Source: Parastagonospora avenae f. sp. tritici 18332-5
Lineage: Eukaryota; Ascomycota; Dothideomycetes; Pleosporales; Phaeosphaeriaceae
Reading direction: 5' to 3'
Length of the DNA: 64,000 nt
NCBI GenBank assembly: GCA_022559985.1
Contig: JAFJTR010000112.1
Coordinates: 1 to 64,000, forward strand
This document shows, one piece after another, positions 51,442 through 61,680 of this stretch; the stretch's first letter is position 1, and each line of letters opens with the position of its first letter. A program made the translations under genes and the position numbers. The notes beneath the pieces were generated by a model that worked only from the letters and a program-made list of their open reading frames with translations, was not told where the DNA came from and searched no databases.

Positions 51442-54432
51442 CTACTGCTCTGCTGCTGTTGAGGTCGAAATGGCAGCAGCAGTCTGCTCTCTATCCCTGG
51501 CTTTCTTAGATTTCAGGATTCCCAGGGGTTTTCTTTTCTTGGCTCTTGTACTTGGAATGGCTGGTGCGACTTCAGTCTCAGGCAAGCAACGGCGTTTATT
51601 CGCGATCTCTCTTGTAGCATCCCCTCGCTTTCTTTTGCCTTGTCTGGTAGAATCTTCTCCCAGGGCTTGGGTAGTGGCTTGCTCAAAAATCACAGCAGCC
51701 TGATGCGGTTGTGAAGAAGACGCTGCTGCTGCACTTAAAGCGGGAACGAATGCTGCTAGCACGGAGTCGCGTCCGATAAATATCGTCCGATCCGCCTTAA
51801 GACGCTCGAACAGATAGGCAGGCTCTGTACTGGTGAGATGCGTTCCTAGGAAAGTAATTGCATGATACTGTTCGCTACCGAATGCTGATTCAGCTTGGCG
51901 TAGAGAATCAGCTATCTGAGGTATTGCCTCCTCAATACTTTGGCTTATATCAAAGCCATACCCGTGTGGTTCGCCTTCTTCAGTAGCAGTATAAGCAAGG
52001 AAGATCTCATACTGATTTCGATCATCGGACCCCGCTGTCCGAGTATATAGTGTCAGATTATCTGAAGTTGGCTCGTCGTCACTGTATTCGATGTCCGACA
52101 CGGTCGTGGCCTCTATTGCAAGAGGAGCCTGTACTTCTTCTGCTCTCAGGACTGGTTTGTCTAACGTTCGACTGTCTAAAGCGTTTCTTAGTTCTCGTCG
52201 GAGCCTAGTACATGTAGACTCAAGCTCCATATTTTCCTCCGACTGTGCTTTCCATCGATGAATCAAATCTTGAAGTTGTCCTTTGACTTTCTCGCAGCCA
52301 TGGTGATCTTTAATAATACAACAGTATACGTCGTTCAGTTGTTGGTATTTTGATTTGTACTCTTCTAATAGGTCTTGAATCTCTGCATTCTTACTCTCTA
52401 AGTTATCAATCTTTTCGTGTTGCGTGTTAGATTTGCTCACGAGTGTCTCGTGCTGAAGCGACAAGCTCTGGTACTCCTGATGAAGCGTCGCATAATGTAA
52501 TTGCAGTTCAGTACGCTGGGCATCTGGATTTGGTGGTTCAGGCGGAATATCAATATCCATAACGTCTTGGACTGATACAGGAGCAGTTGTTGGTACTCCA
52601 AAGTCAGCTGTCTAGGGTTATGTTAGAAAGGTCTTGTGCTACACAAAGGATGGCATACCTGGAGTTCTAGAGAGATAAAAATGCACGAGAAAAGATCGCG
52701 ACGCAGTAGTCTCAAATTCGTGTCCTCGCATGGCGGGCCGCTATACAACTGTGGAAAGAACATTATCTCTTTCTCTTTGGTGAGGTCGTCCTCAAAAGGG
52801 CGACCACTTCGACGATCGACGCTAAGATGTGGGAGTTTTAAAACAGGTTCGCATGTCTTAGCACTCTCATCGGATCGGACCGCTGTTAAGACTCTCTGGA
52901 CGTGGTCACTAGAGAAGTTGGAACACATTGGATTTGCTTTGCGAAGGTATTCCAAGGCGAGTTGTGAATGATAAAGTTCCTCCTTCGCTACAAGAGCTTG
53001 TGCGTGTTTTATTTGGAAACCCCGAGAAATGGCAAATTTTGCTAGATGTTGCCAAGCTACTGGATTGGGTCCTTTCACATAGGGCTTTGGTCCTCCTATC
53101 TCCTTTCTCGGTGTACACGCTGTCAAGCCATCAAAGTGACGGCTACAAAATGCCCACAGCTCCGTGTATGCAACCATCATTGCGTCTTGCTGGCTGAGCT
53201 CGACTTTGATCTCAACATCTTCAGTCTCATTGAGCTGCACCATATTCTTGCTAGGAGCGAAGAAGAGTCTTGTAAGACTTGACCGTATTGTGCGTTTCAT
53301 CTGTTCACCCAGCAACCGTCTAAGTGCTTCGCAGAGAGGCTCCAAATACTTCAATGTCTCGAAAAAGGTCCATAGTGACGGAATCACGCCAGGAAAATTA
53401 CATATGTTTTCCACTAAGATTTTTCGTATGCCACGGTCACTCTGCGAGGGAAATATTTTTCCATGTTCCATAAGACTGATAACCAGGCTCTTGTCCATGT
53501 CGGAGTGCTTAGGAGCCAGAAGCTCGAGGCTTTGTACAGTAATGGCGTCAACAGCCGAGGGAGGCAAAATGGTGTCACCACAGCGTAAGATCCTCTTCCA
53601 CGCCTTTGCGATATGATCTAAGTAAAGCGTCATTTCCTATGCTGATTAGGAAGCTTCTTGTTATGTCTAAATGTATCCATACCTCGTCGCACTTCAAGAC
53701 TAAGAGCCTGTGAAGCGCTCCAAGTTGCAATTTAGCCCATAGTCCTGGCATGTCAATCAAGGCATCGAAGCCGGCAGCAAGTGAAGGTCGTCTAAAAAGT
53801 TGCCGCAAATCCTTAGGCTTTGACTTCTCTAGGCACGACCACCACCTTTTTAGGGCTTCTTGGTCGTTTTCTCGATGATACAATCTAATCTTGCGGAATA
53901 TCTCGCCATCTGAAGGCCTCAATTCGTTAGAGTAGGACTCAATAATACGAACTAATACCGGCTTAGGCGTATCTGCTCTCACATTAATAGAAGCAAAGGT
54001 GTATTTGTTTCTGAACTAACTGTGGGAGAATAATCTTACGATCCACCATTTATCATTCTCGTCTAGAAAACGTCGAGCGGCCTCAATGCGGTGCATACCA
54101 GAAAGGCAGTGCACGTTCTTTGGACGCAGGGCAGGTGCATCTTGTGGCCATCGGAGGCTGCACATGTCATCTAATGACATGCCGTGTAAGGACAGTGCTG
54201 CAACTAGGTCATCGTCCTCAATGACAGCATTTATGACATTCTCCTCTTGCAGCCGTGAGCAGCCCACTTGCTCATAGATTTTCTCTAAGCGTATGACATT
54301 CTTATGAGAGAGATCCCGATGTTTGTCCAGCACGATCCTGTGTCCAAAACGTAAAGCGTGCAGTGGTACCCGGGCGATCCCTCGGTAACACATCAACTTT
54401 GTCGCAACAAAATCCCTGTCTAGCAGTTCCAT
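51442..54432 (-). CDS. DUF3723 family protein
   Basis: Exons 54432-54021, 53975-53683, 53636-52659 and 52611-51442 give 950 aa with all phases agreeing. The N-terminal half is DUF3723: MELLDRDFVATK, YRGIARVPL.ALRFGHR, CLSGMHRIEAARRFL, KWWIVRLFS, IESYSNELRPSDGEIFRKIR, KRWW, FDALIDMPGLW and LHRLLVLKCDE. The C-terminal third is a coiled coil (LESKNAEIQDLLEEYKSKY) followed by a globular part and a basic tail (GKRKRGD; AKKRKPLG). Intron 1 (45 nt, GTTAG..GAGAG) removes an apparent in-frame TAG. The family is abundant in fungal accessory DNA and in Starship elements. Its biochemical function is unknown. Confidence 0.85.
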
Positions 54433-55242
54433 AAGACAGATTCAATCTCAACCTCGAAATGAGCTGAAGTGAAAGAGACTCTGTGTCAGGCAAGAGCACC
54501 AGAGAGCCACATGAAGTCACGATGTTTCAGCGCCAAGCAATTTGCGCTCTATGTCAGGTGTGCAAGGACGTAGAGGACGTGATGGAGGCAGAAGGTTGTT
54601 GTATTGAGAGATCTACAGTAAGCGATTATGATTTTATACACAACCAAGATGAGTAATCAGGTGACTAAACAGTCACATGAGAGATGCAGGTCACAGTATA
54701 CCATGTGAACCGAGGAGCCAGGCAGACACTTCTTGTTTGTGCCGCAAGGGGTCACGCTAGTCGTAATAGTGGCCGCGTAATGAGCTGCGGCGGGACCGAA
54801 TAATATTACCACCCCACGAGAATGAGTTTGCGAGGCCATCCGCAATAAGTGCTTGGACAAGCTTTTGTAGCTCATAGCATTGACGCTTGCACACAAATTG
54901 ATCGAGTTCAGCTTAGGCCGCTTCTAATTATTTTGTAAATGCGATCGTAAAGCTGGGAACACGCATCAATAGATACTTGTATCTGCCTAAAACATCGCGA
55001 GAGTTCAGCTGATGTTGAAGACAGGATCTCCGACTACTCAAAGATGCTGAGCCGTACTTGTGTGCGGAGAATGAGGTTAATCTTTTGATTTGACACGTGA
55101 GCACATCGGCAGGAGCAAGCGCCGACTGTGTGCACGGAGCACAAGGGGATTCCTCTCCCTTGCGGCCCGTGCGCTGAAGACGCGTTTGTTATTCAACTTA
55201 CGTTGTTAGTTGTGAGACTGAAATCATATCTCCTGTCTCGCG
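54433..55242. promoter_or_regulatory. Shared upstream region of divergent DUF3723 and JmjC-SET genes
   Basis: About 810 bp between two head-to-head start codons (54432 and 55243). No gene or recognised site is seen in it. A bidirectional promoter is inferred from position only. Confidence 0.4.
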
Positions 55243-58065
55243 ATGACACGCCGCCATCCTACAGAAAGCGTCTCCATCAGCTCGATGATCAGCGACACGA
55301 AGGAGCTTCTTCGGCAACTTGAGGAAGTCGAATCGGTAATAACCCACCACGAACGCGCTCAGGGCGGAGCCAAGCAAAGAGCAGCTGCAAAGCAATCGAT
55401 CGATAAAACGAAATTTGTAGCAATTTTCAGGGAAATTTCTCAAAAAGCGCAAGCATACATTGCCAGATTCGAAAAGCAGGAGACACACAACGACGAGTCA
55501 CACCACGAGACACACGACGAAACAGACGACGAAACACATGAGGAGCCACATGAGGAGCCATATGAGGAGCCACATGAGGAGCTACATGAGGAGCCAAATG
55601 AAGACATACACGAGGATATACACAACGGGCCACGCAAGCAAAGAAGTTCAGTACGACATCGAGCATTGTCGGAATGCGGCACAAGGGCTTTGGATCTTCG
55701 TCTTCCATGCCAGCTTTCACAGCTCGGAAGAAACATGGTCAGCACCATCCAGGAAGCGCGAGATAAACTACTTCTCCAAGATGTCAACGAGCGCGGATAT
55801 CTCATATTGGAGGTGCAGGAGACCTGGGATGCGTCAGAACTTACCAAGCTCCTACACACTGCAAAAGCACCTGGTCGTGACGAGATCAAAGGTTTCAAAC
55901 TCGCTCGAGGAACCTCCGACTGCCTACATGCGCAAGTGGCCAGAAATATCTCGCTCAGCCTACAGGATATTAAAGGATTCAGCGAAGCACGTGCATCTAT
56001 TCAGCCGAAGATGGAGTTTGAGGAGTGGATAGCAGGACCACCTGAGTGCGTTCAATATCTTATCTGCGAACCATTGGCTAATCATGCAGTCAATCGTCTG
56101 CTAGATGCTGGCTCACAATGCAATCGTCGGCCTGAAATTCCCGGTGTCAATCGTCCCTACTGGTATGTTAGTGGGGGGCCCAATACGCCAGCGACACTGC
56201 ATATAGAGGACGGCAATACAGGATCAGCAAACTTGCTATTGGCAGGTGCCGAAAAACACTGGATCATTGTTCCTCGCAGCAGTGCTGATAAGCTCGAGTC
56301 CTGCATAAGAGAGCAGTATCCAGCCTCAAAATTGTGTTCGCAATTTTTGCGACACCACGATGTCATTGTAGGACCTCGCTGGCTCGAGGCAAGGGGTATC
56401 CACTATGAGATTGTATGCCAGAAACCGGGAGATCTCTTAGTTACCCTGCCAGGACGCATTTATCATGAGGTCCGGAATACTGGGAGGAATTTCGCCATGG
56501 CTATCAATTACGAGTTCCCAGATGCTCCTGACGAGCCAGCCGGCTACGTTTGGTGTGAGAATGGAGAAGGAAAATGTGGCCAAGGTGTGCTTACTCGTGC
56601 AAGCTTCATGCCTACTACCTCAGACCGAGCCTTTGATACTGAGAATGAAACGCCTGAGGATGAAATGCCTCATCTGATAAAGAAGCGGATGCATCCAGGA
56701 GTGGAATCTGCGAGTAAAAGACTCAGAACTATGGCCCCGCTCCGTCGTCGGAGGACCACAAGACCTGTTCAACGCATCCTGCGACTGTCGCGCGTACCAA
56801 CACCAATTTCGACACTTGCACCAGTCCCAAATAGTCTACCGCATGTCATACTTAGCGCCATACTTAGCAAAGCAAGTCTGTGCAACTGCGCAAGACTAGT
56901 CGCAATGTGGAGGTTGCAATCGACCCGAATTGAGCTTGCTCCTGAGTCAGAAGACAAGATTTCGAGGCTTGCTGCGTTGGACAAAAGAGTTTGTCTTGCC
57001 CAGAGTCGCAACTGGCTGTATACCCTCATGTCTAGACTGGCGCAATTTGATATGGCTTCTGCCCTGGACTCTAATCGGCAGGGCGCGATCCGTCTCGACG
57101 GTACGGTATATGACAAAGTCCTTAAAGAGCAGGGGCTCAACGATGTCACTAAAAAAGACCGGGATAAATTGAAGGAGCGTGTGAAGAAGGCAAGGAAATT
57201 TTTCCAAATTTGCCAAGAGTTCGATCGCGGGCTTCTTTGTCTGCTGCCGTTTATGGAAATATCGGAAAACCAACTTTCCAATATGACTACCGCTGAAATC
57301 GAGGAATTTCACGTTCTGGCAGCCGAGAAGAAACTGGACATAGCTGGTCGATGTAAAATCGGGATATCGATCCAAGACATGTTCACGAGGGATGTCGAAT
57401 TCGCTTTCGAGAAAGAGGACCTTACCGCTTTCGAACGCCTCTCCGAACGTGAGATGGTCGCCCTCCTACAGCCTGTCGCTTATCCAAAGGTCAACTCATA
57501 TACGCCTGACAGTGCTTGGCCAAAGCCACCGTCCTGGCCGTGGGAGTGGCCCATGGATCCCACATGGGCACCCCTTGCTGCTTGCGAGATTTGCAGCTTG
57601 GAAGGCTGCATCTGCCTTTCCGATTTAGCCCAGGACCGCCATCGCATTGTCGATTACGGTCCAAAAGGACGCGGAATACAAGCTCGAGGAGCCTTGAGTG
57701 GTGGCTTGGCTTTCAGTGAAGGCGAGTATATCCAGGAGTTGGTCGGTGAGGTCAAACCGCTAGAGTGGTCCGATCATCGGTACAGATCTGTCGACTTTAA
57801 GAGGCCAGACATAGGCATGACTTGTCGACTGTACTGCAAGGAAGAGAGCAATTGGGCTAGGCTGGTGAATCATGCTTGCGATCCATGTGCGGAACTCATT
57901 GTGAAAGTCACGCGGGGCAGGGCAAGAATGATGCTCCGAGCACGACGAGATATATGGGATGGTACGGAGATCACGGTGGATTACGGGGAAGCATTTTCTG
58001 CTGATGAGGGATGTTTGTGCGCAACATGCAGCAAGAGTGCTGTCCTGACAAAGGACAAGGGCTGA
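55243..58065 (+). CDS. JmjC-SET fusion protein (putative histone demethylase plus methyltransferase)
   Basis: Intact intronless gene of 940 aa. Residues 20-80 are helical. Residues 89-127 are a His/Glu-rich repeat (HEEP units). A JmjC-like domain spans about 265-430: YWYVSGGPNTPATLHIED (metal ligands H320 and E322), LLLAGAEKHWIIVP (K338), CSQFLRHHDVIVGP, and PGRIYHEVRNTGRN (H408), resembling KDM4/KDM5 enzymes. A basic linker (about 495-515) and a helical region follow. From about 781 come a Cys cluster (CEICSLEGCIC), a SET domain (GPKGRGIQARGAL; YIQELVGEV; NWARLVNHACDP, N876-H877; GTEITVDYGEAF, Y914), and post-SET cysteines C924, C926, C929. All core motifs are present, so both domains could be active. 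Substrate lysines are unknown. Confidence 0.88.
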   Translation: MTRRHPTESVSISSMISDTKELLRQLEEVESVITHHERAQGGAKQRAAAKQSIDKTKFVAIFREISQKAQAYIARFEKQETHNDESHHETHDETDDETHEEPHEEPYEEPHEELHEEPNEDIHEDIHNGPRKQRSSVRHRALSECGTRALDLRLPCQLSQLGRNMVSTIQEARDKLLLQDVNERGYLILEVQETWDASELTKLLHTAKAPGRDEIKGFKLARGTSDCLHAQVARNISLSLQDIKGFSEARASIQPKMEFEEWIAGPPECVQYLICEPLANHAVNRLLDAGSQCNRRPEIPGVNRPYWYVSGGPNTPATLHIEDGNTGSANLLLAGAEKHWIIVPRSSADKLESCIREQYPASKLCSQFLRHHDVIVGPRWLEARGIHYEIVCQKPGDLLVTLPGRIYHEVRNTGRNFAMAINYEFPDAPDEPAGYVWCENGEGKCGQGVLTRASFMPTTSDRAFDTENETPEDEMPHLIKKRMHPGVESASKRLRTMAPLRRRRTTRPVQRILRLSRVPTPISTLAPVPNSLPHVILSAILSKASLCNCARLVAMWRLQSTRIELAPESEDKISRLAALDKRVCLAQSRNWLYTLMSRLAQFDMASALDSNRQGAIRLDGTVYDKVLKEQGLNDVTKKDRDKLKERVKKARKFFQICQEFDRGLLCLLPFMEISENQLSNMTTAEIEEFHVLAAEKKLDIAGRCKIGISIQDMFTRDVEFAFEKEDLTAFERLSEREMVALLQPVAYPKVNSYTPDSAWPKPPSWPWEWPMDPTWAPLAACEICSLEGCICLSDLAQDRHRIVDYGPKGRGIQARGALSGGLAFSEGEYIQELVGEVKPLEWSDHRYRSVDFKRPDIGMTCRLYCKEESNWARLVNHACDPCAELIVKVTRGRARMMLRARRDIWDGTEITVDYGEAFSADEGCLCATCSKSAVLTKDKG

Positions 58066-59016
58066 AGCGATGGCTGTGCTCAGAAGTCAATGGCCAGTTG
58101 GACACGGCATCTTCCCTATACATATTCCAAAGCAGCTTATCAATTCAACACCATTCTTGAGGACAAGGCTAGAAATGCTCAGTTCTCCAGCACGAAAAGA
58201 CTAAGCGTATACTATGCAATGCGATGCGGTGGGAGTTGCCGTGCTGCTCGAAACAGTCATGTTTCTGGCAAGTCGAAGACGTAATTCCATTGTTGCACAT
58301 GCAATTAGCTGCCTATCTCTTTCAAAGTATCCGGTACTCCTCCTATACTGGGATGCCACGCTGGACCCACCAACGAGTTGTCGCAGTCACCATCGCTGGA
58401 CGGTCAGGCTACAAATGCCGATCTGAGAAAAGGATGAACATGCCTGTAGAACATGCACCACAGACTTAGCTCGATTCCAATGGAAGCAACGTCGTTCAGA
58501 CGATCGGTAAAGACACATCGATTTGAAGATGTGATTGGTGCTCTACAGTCTCTCCAAGCTGTGTTTAAACAGAAGTGAAGCTTGAATAGGCTGTCAGTCA
58601 TAGGCACGATCATCTAGTGCTTTACTATCGTACCTCTGATGCACAACCTGCCTGCTTAACCGGATTGTGTTGGAGCGACAGAGTTAATACGCGAAAGCGT
58701 TGCCTAAGAGTGCGCTTTGGATAAACAAATCCTGGCATCGCATGTTGATCTTTGACAAGTCTAGTTTCAAGCCTGTAGACACAGGAAGAATGAGCTTAGC
58801 ACTAAACATGTAAAGCTCCAGCTCTTTGCTGCTGTGCTTTATTAGGATGGTCTCATCTGAGCGGCATCACTGTAACCCTAGGCTACCAAAAATAATTAAA
58901 CAAGCGATCTCGACCTAAGCGCAATTGTTATGGCCACGCATTTCCGCCGCATCAGTATAAAATGATAAACCTATTTAACTATACTGTTCCCCAGTATTAT
59001 CATAGGAACGTCACCT
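58066..59016. other. No gene recognised
   Basis: Short frames only, beyond the 3' end of the JmjC-SET gene. Confidence 0.4.
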
Positions 59017-59043
59017 GTGTTATCCATTCTTTCTCCGCTCCGC

Positions 59044-59220
59044 ATGGCACCTCGAAGCAGTAGCTCCATAAACTTCGTTGTAATGATACTGGTGTGCGTT
59101 ATCATAGCAATCTTATTACTGCTTTATCTGCTACATTGGTGTCACCGGAAGCGTAAACTGCTTCAGAGGGATGTCACAGACGATCACAATAACAGTTCAC
59201 GGCCAGTAGCAGAAGACTAG
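59044..59220 (+). CDS. Possible small single-pass membrane protein (58 aa)
   Basis: MAPRSSSSINF is followed by a hydrophobic helix of about 20 residues (VVMILVCVIIAILLLLYLL), then a basic CHRKRKLLQRD and a polar tail. An upstream Met at 59017 would add nine residues. The clear membrane helix with positive charges after it suggests N-out, C-in topology. It adjoins a transposase relic. It may be a chance frame. Confidence 0.35.
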   Translation: MAPRSSSSINFVVMILVCVIIAILLLLYLLHWCHRKRKLLQRDVTDDHNNSSRPVAED

Positions 59221-59224
59221 TAGT

Positions 59225-59817
59225 TCAATGCGAGATGTCTAGTGCGATAGATGATGTATTCCGGGAGGTGTACGCAGCTCAAACCCTTGAAATTTGGCAC
59301 GCAGCAGCTTTGGAGATACTTCTCCTCAGGCTTACGCGTGGCGAACAACCGTCCTCCGCAACATATGAAAGACGACGCCTCATCGATCCAAATCATTCGA
59401 TTCCAGATGTCCTGTGTCAAATCACCAGCAATCTGTATCCGAAACAGACGTTGTTCAATGTGTTTTAGTGCGAAAAGGGGCTTTTCTGCTGCAACCCGTC
59501 GATAATAGCTCTCCTTGTTAATTAGATGCCTTTATAAGTGTACGCTGGTCGACATGTATCCTGAGGTTGTGGGCAACCTCATTCAGTTGCTTGAGCCGTT
59601 GCTTGCAAGAGGCTGTAGCATGAGAGATAAGACGGTAGCGTAGAGGAGTATTTAAGAGAGGCAGACGGCCACGAGGTCTTTTAGGCGTAATTTGGTCACA
59701 AGCACCATTAAGGTATCTTAACGTAGGAGCCATCTTTGCATCCTGAAACACTTTGTAAAGTCCATCCCGCATCAACGAGAAACCCTTCTCACCGAGACAA
59801 GATTCAGACTTCAACAT
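59225..59817 (-). pseudogene. Tc1/mariner transposase relic
   Basis: The minus strand reads an N-terminal DNA-binding part (RPRGRLPLLNTPLRYRLISH, HVDQRTLIKASN), then a frameshift at 59519-59524, then NKESYYRRVAAEKPLF, WNRMIWIDEASSF (first catalytic Asp) and GRLFATRKPEEKYLQSCCVP. The sequence stops resembling the family near 59285, before the second catalytic Asp. Removing a 4-bp TAAT insertion rejoins KASN with KESYYRR exactly. Terminal repeats were not found. Confidence 0.75.
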
Positions 59818-60501
59818 TTATTTTATTACTGCACAACCTTATATGAATTGAGAACATATGCTATAACACATTAGAGCTTGCTCTACGAGCCACCAACCTG
59901 CTACAGCAAAATTACACAAATTTAGTTGTGCTGTTGGTCATTTCGCGTGCGGCGTCTAAGGACATCTTCTCTTCAAACCCCTGCTTTGCCACTACCACCT
60001 GCTTATCTGCCAGTCTCGGTGCGCTAGGACGGTAGATCAGTCAATTGCGCACCCTGCTGTAAGCTTGCAGGGTGATAAGCCTTGTGTGCACGCGTCCCGG
60101 CAATTTCTCCGAATAGAGGTATCTGCGCCAAGCGCAACGAGCTGTACTAGAACTCTTAGCGAGCTTACGTGGCGCTGACATAATTGAAGATAAAGTGTAT
60201 CGTATGCTACGTTATGTCTAGTCGGCTGGGCGTGTGGCGCTTGCTGACGCTCACTGTCATAAGGCTGATGGTTGCTTTTGCTTGCTTTAAGCAACTAGCG
60301 CGCACGTGTGCCGGGGCAATAGTAGGCTATAGTAGCACAGATGCTCCTAGAAGATTATCAAAGATAAGCACGAGCGGACTAGGCCTATATTGCTATTATG
60401 ATGATTAAATCACCTCGATTGCCGTGCAGGCAAAAGACACTCACGTCCCTTAATGCCCTTTGCCATAAGGTAGCCTTTTCTTCAACCACAACCAAGGTCT
60501 T
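59818..60501. other. No gene recognised
   Basis: Short frames only. Confidence 0.4.
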
Positions 60502-61478
60502 TCAATATCTTGTCACATCCAACAGAGCACTCCTTGACTTCCATTTCTGTCTTAGGGTGTACACCCACTCATCTAGGAACATCCACAGCCAAAGCACCGC
60601 AAAGCAAAGGGCGATAACAGCGGTCGCTAGGATGCTAATTGCGCTGAACTAGCGAGATGCATGCCAATTGGGAATCTAGTGCACAGCCAGCGACTGATCA
60701 GCTGCAAGTGCAACCTGCATGGAGTTGAGAATAGTAGATACCACAGCAAACACGAACAGCACAGGCCCGTATAGTCGCGCGAAATAGTCGCCATACTGTC
60801 CATGCACACCTGCTCAAAGCGGAATTTGCGCAGGAGGAATGGGGCATAGAAGTTGAGTCGCGTTAGCCTTAGCTCTCCGAAGCAGTACCGCCTTAATACA
60901 GCTAAGTCCTGAATGTCGTTGAGGTCTAAGGTGAAATGGCAGAAAGATGCCCAGTCCACGTCCTTAGGGATAAGGCGAAGGCTGTCCTGCTGAGCAAGAT
61001 AAAAGTCGGATTCGTGCCAGATCAAGTAGCGATACGTCTGAAGGAAGCCAGCTGCGGCCGCGCGAAGATCGCTTTTTTCATTGTTCAGCGACTCTGGCCG
61101 TCGCTCTAGGTAGGCCTCCCAGAAACCGTATGATAGAAGATAACGTGGAACAGGCTTGAAGAATATGCGATTATGTATCCACACAAGATGCAGGCGGGCT
61201 TCTTCTGTAATAATAATCTCGCGACCTTTGACGCATTGGCGGTGTAGAGGGTTGATATTCGCGCTGGATGGAGTCGTCATAATCCACAGACGCAGTGCTA
61301 TTCTGCCGAGATCTTCTGACCACAGGTCGTCACGAAGGATTTTTTTTATCTGACTGAGGTTTTTGAGCAGGATAGAAGGCTGGCCGGGCAATATTTCGCT
61401 CTGCGCTGCGCTGGGCTCAGGCACCAGATTGTGCACAAGCTGATTTGCTTCAGAAAAGGGTGGCATAGCTGTTTTCAA
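60502..61478 (-). pseudogene. DUF6601 family membrane protein, pseudogene
   Basis: From Met 61478 the frame gives a good DUF6601 N-terminal part: LWIMTTPSSANINPLH, VKGREIIITEEARLHLVWIH, YRYLIWHESDFYLAQQDSLR and GELRLTRLNFYAPFLL. At 60805-60808 a TG dinucleotide is duplicated (GTGTG for GTG) and shifts the frame. In the restored frame the text continues as GQYGDYFARLYGPVLFVFAV and MQVALAADQ, then TAG at 60678 and TAG at 60651, and then the second membrane segment (LWLWMFLDEWVYTLRQKW) to TGA 60502. The read-through frame ends at 60627 with an unrelated tail. Two membrane helices normally end this family. Confidence 0.82.
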
Positions 61479-61620
61479 AGAAGATATAGAAAGGTCTGGC
61501 CCGTAGCTGCAACTCCTTCAGTTGATTTGAAGAGAGCAGCGTTGGGCCATAGAGGACGGCTACACGAATTTAGCCTCACCTTGCACCAGCAGACGCAGGT
61601 GGCAGTCAGCCTGGCGCCGT

Positions 61621-61670
61621 AGCCTGGTCTCTCAGCCCGGTCTCTCAGCCTGGTCTCTCAGCCTGGTCGC
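61621..61670 (+). repeat. 13-bp tandem repeat between divergent genes
   Basis: About 3.8 copies of agcctggtctctc in the 202 bp between the DUF6601 pseudogene and the NLR start. Confidence 0.85.
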
Positions 61671-61680
61671 TTCAGCCTGA

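Noticed and set aside
54016..54039. A 24-nt GT..TAG interval removing an in-frame stop in the DUF3723 gene, with similar 24-nt intervals at 9826 and in the kinase-like gene near 23041, suggesting ultra-short introns.
   Set aside because: In each case a normal intron (45, 66 and 48 nt) with agreeing phase removes the stop and gives better family-like protein, so no mini-intron or nonsense mutation is needed.
55427..55898. Minus-strand Ser/Cys/Val-rich frames with repeats.
   Set aside because: They are the complement of the His/Glu repeat region of the JmjC-SET gene.
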